A stretch of DNA of 10,616 bases from Gammaproteobacteria bacterium. Its GTDB lineage: Bacteria; Pseudomonadota; Gammaproteobacteria; DSM-19610. Below the pieces are notes generated by a model. That model ran no database searches. It was given only the letters and a program-made list of their open reading frames with translations, and was not told where the DNA came from. Position numbers and translations under genes: made by a program. Shown here piece after piece: positions 7,847 to 10,616 of the stretch (the first letter of the stretch is position 1; each line of letters starts with the position of its first letter). The stretch spans positions 1 to 10,616 of the forward strand of contig DRQL01000342.1 in assembly GCA_011371465.1 (NCBI GenBank), given 5' to 3'.

Positions 7847-8307
7847 GAAACCGGGTCCTGGTTCATGTCGGTCAGCAGTTCGAGCGGGTAGCGTTTGCCG
7901 TCCAGGTAGTCTTCAATGGATTTGAGTACCATCGGGCTCCTCAACTGGTCTTTGCGCGCACGGATTTCCTCCAGGGTCAGCCAGTGTGCGGCTACGATGC
8001 CGGTATCGAGCGCCTGCTGTTTATCTTCGTTGCTGCAGGTGCCGCAAAAGGTGAAGCGCAGGAAGGTGTCCTGCTTCCGTTGGCTGCGCCAGCGGTAGAT
8101 ACCCACCAGGGAACGTGGCTGAAACTGCCAGGCGGTTTCTTCCCGGCATTCCCTGACGGCGGCAGCGACCAGGCTTTCATGGTCTTCCAGGTGACCGGCC
8201 GGCTGGTTGAAACGGGTTGCGCCGCCGATCATTTCCTCGACCATTAAAAATCGTTCCTGTCGCTCTGCGACGACAGCGACGGTGACACGGGGCTTCCAGA
8301 CCAACAT
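7843..8307 (-). CDS. nudJ: NudJ-type Nudix phosphohydrolase
   Basis: Small (154-residue) Nudix hydrolase. E. coli NudJ dephosphorylates nucleoside di- and triphosphates and the thiamine precursor HMP-pyrophosphate. The Nudix box runs G38-x5-E44-x7-R52-E53-x-x-E56-E57, so all metal-binding glutamates are present. The glycine after EE-T is replaced by A59 (EETAW instead of the common EETG). The N-terminus (MLVWKPRVTVAVV) and the FNQPAGHLE segment are typical of NudJ. A GGAGA ribosome site (8316-8320) lies 8 nt before the ATG. It is the first gene of the operon with mnmA and hflD and overlaps mnmA by 4 nt, the same order as in E. coli. The substrate is inferred from family and context only. Confidence 0.9.
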   Translation of the reverse strand: MLVWKPRVTVAVVAERQERFLMVEEMIGGATRFNQPAGHLEDHESLVAAAVRECREETAWQFQPRSLVGIYRWRSQRKQDTFLRFTFCGTCSNEDKQQALDTGIVAAHWLTLEEIRARKDQLRSPMVLKSIEDYLDGKRYPLELLTDMNQDPVS

Positions 8308-8354
8308 GCAGCGACTCTCCGGTATTTTAATGAATTAACGTATAAACAAATGGT

Positions 8355-8383
8355 TATATAATATAATTGATGTTGCTTTGCAA
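8355..8383 (-). promoter_or_regulatory. Candidate sigma-70 promoter of nudJ-mnmA-hflD
   Basis: On the minus strand, TTGCAA (8378-8383) is followed after 17 nt by TATATA (8355-8360). This predicts a start about 40 nt before the nudJ ATG. The spacing is ideal and both boxes are near consensus, but the stretch is AT-rich and chance matches are possible. Confidence 0.45.
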
Positions 8384-8411
8384 AAATATGCCCAGAGTAG
8401 GCGTCATAGAC

Positions 8412-8439
8412 TTGACATTATTTCAGAGGTAAATAAAGT
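8412..8439 (+). promoter_or_regulatory. Candidate sigma-70 promoter for the secreted-protein gene
   Basis: A perfect -35 TTGACA (8412-8417) is followed after 16 nt by TAAAGT (8434-8439), four of six to the -10 consensus. The predicted start is near 8446, giving a leader of about 165 nt. A closer alternative is the -10-like TATAAC at 8580-8585, but it lacks a recognisable -35. Confidence 0.4.
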
Positions 8440-8445
8440 AGCACC

Positions 8446-8598
8446 ATGACCGACGCCACTTTGCGCGGGTTCGCCTCCGGTACCCCAGGCAGTTAATGAT
8501 CTGGCCCGGGGAACTGGCAGAGTGTCCAAGGCCATAATAATAACGCTGGAATTGCCCCGCGCAGATTCTGGACAAACTATATAACACGACAAAACGTG
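8446..8598 (+). other. Long, possibly structured leader with two tiny overlapping ORFs
   Basis: The leader can form an imperfect hairpin (8483-8492 with 8501-8511, loop of 8 nt). Two longer pairings are GCGCGGG (8463-8469) with 8556-8562 and TGTCCA (8523-8528) with 8569-8574; the two would cross as a pseudoknot. A 16-codon frame (8446-8496) ends in TAATGA, where a 13-codon frame (8496-8537) begins. That frame ends in three consecutive in-frame TAA codons (8535-8543). Neither small frame has a clear ribosome site. I recognise no known riboswitch class here. Confidence 0.3.
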
Positions 8599-8604
8599 AG
8601 GAGG
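8599..8604 (+). promoter_or_regulatory. Strong Shine-Dalgarno of the secreted-protein gene
   Basis: A full AGGAGG followed by AG lies 7 nt before the ATG at 8612. It is the strongest ribosome site in the window and decides the start of the downstream gene. Confidence 0.85.
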
Positions 8605-8611
8605 AGTCATC

Positions 8612-9529
8612 ATGCAAAAAGTCGTAAAGCAATTGTTCCTGTCAGGTGTATTGCTGGCAGTTACCCTCGGTAATGCCTTCGCTGAAGAAGTGCTGAAGCC
8701 TTTTGTGCTGGCGTACACCACCAGTGGTGACGTTCAGGCAGTGGCGGACGAAGTCAAGGGCAAGGTGGAAGCGGCCGGTTTTGAAATTGCCGGTACCTAT
8801 TCCCCCTACGATGGCGCCATCATTATCGCTATCACCAATGACGATCTGAAAAAAGCCGCAGCCAGTTCCGACTTCGGTGGTTACGAAGCCGGTCAGCGTG
8901 TGTCGGTAACCAAGGTGGGTGACGAGGTCCAGGTGAGCTACAGCAACCCTGAGTACTACGCCAATGCCTACCGCCTGGAAGACACTTCGGACGCCAGCAA
9001 GGCGCTGAAGAGCCTGGAAACGGCACTGGGCAAGAAGGAAACCTTCGGTACCGGCGAGAAGCAGCTGAGTGCTGCCGACCTGCGCAAGTACCACTACATG
9101 TTCGGCATGGAGTACTTCGACGATCCCAGCGAACTGGCTTCCTATGACAGCCAGGAAGAAGCGATCGCCGCAGTGGAAGAAGGTCTGGCCCAGGGCCGTG
9201 GCGGTGCTACCAAGGTATACCGCATCGACATCCCGGGTAAGGACGAGACCGTTTTCGGTGTTGCCCTGAACGACAGTGGCTGCAGTGGCGACGAGTACAT
9301 CATGAGTCGCGTCGACAAGGACAAGCTGCGTTCCACCGCTCACCTGCCGTATGAGATCCTGGTATCGGACGGTGATGTCTATGCACTGTATGCACGTTTC
9401 CGCATCGCCATCAGCTGGCCTCATCTGCCGATGATCCAGAGCGAAACCGGTGCTACGTTCTTCAATATCATGTGCGCACCCAACGCCATTGAAGAAGCAC
9501 TGATCAACGCTGCAGGCGGCGAGATCTAG
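8612..9529 (+). CDS. Secreted protein of unknown function, possibly two DUF302-like halves
   Basis: I do not recognise a named family with certainty. Residues 1-24 form a Sec signal peptide: positive n-region, hydrophobic core, cleavage after AFA (A24). The mature protein is about 281 residues, acidic, without further membrane segments, and has only two cysteines (C224, C288) that could form a disulfide. The first half (about 30-122) ends in a strand-like EVQVSYSNPEYYANAYRL that resembles the end of DUF302 domains. The second half (about 160-305) has a helix EEAIAAVEEGLA and a strand DVYALYARFRIAISWP of similar layout, so an old duplication is possible. The strong ribosome site, regular codon choice (many GGT, GAC, CTG) and clean terminator suggest high expression as a single-gene unit. 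It lies divergent from nudJ. A periplasmic role is inferred; no function can be given. Confidence 0.85.
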   Translation: MQKVVKQLFLSGVLLAVTLGNAFAEEVLKPFVLAYTTSGDVQAVADEVKGKVEAAGFEIAGTYSPYDGAIIIAITNDDLKKAAASSDFGGYEAGQRVSVTKVGDEVQVSYSNPEYYANAYRLEDTSDASKALKSLETALGKKETFGTGEKQLSAADLRKYHYMFGMEYFDDPSELASYDSQEEAIAAVEEGLAQGRGGATKVYRIDIPGKDETVFGVALNDSGCSGDEYIMSRVDKDKLRSTAHLPYEILVSDGDVYALYARFRIAISWPHLPMIQSETGATFFNIMCAPNAIEEALINAAGGEI

Positions 9530-9560
9530 ATCTACAAGTACGAATAAAGCAGTACCCCTG

Positions 9561-9595
9561 GCCCCCGCGACCGCAAGGTCCCGGGGGCTTTTTTT
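9561..9595 (+). terminator. Intrinsic terminator of the secreted-protein gene
   Basis: The stem 9561-9572 pairs with 9577-9588 (12 positions, one mismatch), closed by a GCAA tetraloop of the stable GNRA type, and is followed by seven T (9589-9595). It lies 31 nt after the stop codon and should separate this gene from icd. Confidence 0.95.
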
Positions 9596-9662
9596 GGCGG
9601 GAATGCCGGCCTTTGGCGCGAAGGCCGGGGTCTGTTTTCGCGGTCAGGGGACCGCACCTGCG
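9596..9662 (-). repeat. REP/BIME-like double-hairpin repeat, copy B (inverted)
   Basis: This is an inverted copy of the element at 1716-1782. Its reverse complement (9605-9655) matches 1723-1773 at 47 of 51 bases. The hairpins CCGGCC-N11-GGCCGG (9606-9628) and GCGGTC-N4-GACCGC (9640-9655) are both intact. All four differences fall in loops or linkers. The GTAG tetranucleotide of copy A is GCAG here. The element begins directly after the T-tract of the upstream terminator and ends about 35 nt before the icd -10 box. Confidence 0.85.
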
Positions 9663-9692
9663 AGGGAAAACCCTGTTGAGAGCGCCGGCCTC

Positions 9693-9701
9693 TGGTACAA
9701 T
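9693..9701 (+). promoter_or_regulatory. Candidate extended -10 promoter of icd
   Basis: TGGTACAAT fits the extended -10 pattern TGn-TATAAT with one mismatch. No good -35 is seen 16-18 nt upstream, which is common for extended -10 promoters. The predicted start would be about 26 nt before the icd ATG. Confidence 0.45.
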
Positions 9702-9733
9702 CCCGCGATCTTTTTCAGCAGTCGGGAATACTC

Positions 9734-10616
<883 letters not shown>

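Noticed and set aside
8501..8598. Sigma-54 promoter or known riboswitch in the leader
   Set aside because: No GG-N10-GC pair with the right context was found, and the conserved cores of riboswitch classes I know are not visible.
8404..8721. Minus-strand frame of 105 codons across the leader and signal peptide region
   Set aside because: It overlaps the strong ribosome site and signal peptide of the plus-strand gene, and its own translation is low in structure with no ribosome site seen.
9522..9533. Perfect 12-nt palindrome AGATCTAGATCT over the stop codon of the secreted protein
   Set aside because: It is short, has no loop or T-tract, and may be chance; the real terminator follows at 9561.

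Overview
The window reads as ordinary chromosome of a GC-rich gammaproteobacterium. The protein sequences of PurB, HflD, MnmA, NudJ, AcnA and NADP-dependent Icd are all of gammaproteobacterial type. The gene order nudJ-mnmA-hflD ... purB with icd nearby echoes the E. coli icd-(rluE)-nudJ-mnmA-hflD-purB neighbourhood. The genus cannot be fixed from the sequence alone; a free-living Chromatiales-like lineage is only a guess.

Layout, left to right. A membrane-anchored GGDEF-EAL cyclic-di-GMP enzyme (2-1720, +) enters from the left edge. Its stop codon lies inside a REP/BIME-like double-hairpin repeat (about 1716-1782), which separates it from the convergent minus-strand genes. These are purB (1815-3182), acnA (3206-5869), hflD (6126-6770), mnmA (6767-7846) and nudJ (7843-8307). 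nudJ, mnmA and hflD overlap by 4 nt at each junction and form a tight operon. acnA and purB form a second pair 23 nt apart. A spacer of about 250 bp between hflD and acnA carries an 88-bp nested palindrome and an AT-rich stretch.

A 304-bp divergent intergenic region (8308-8611) holds back-to-back candidate promoters and a structured leader with two tiny overlapping reading frames. It leads into a strongly translated secreted protein of unknown function (8612-9529, +, possibly two DUF302-like halves), which ends at a textbook intrinsic terminator. A second, inverted copy of the REP/BIME element follows (about 9596-9662). Then come an extended -10 promoter and icd (9734 to the right edge, +, cut off at residue 294).

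Functionally, acnA and icd encode consecutive TCA-cycle steps (citrate to isocitrate to 2-oxoglutarate). purB acts in purine synthesis, mnmA in tRNA wobble-uridine 2-thiolation, and nudJ in nucleotide or thiamine-precursor pyrophosphate hydrolysis. The least explained parts are the secreted protein with its long leader, the two REP-like elements (47 of 51 bases identical, all differences in unpaired positions) and the 88-bp palindrome. I see no rRNA, tRNA, CRISPR, transposase or phage gene.
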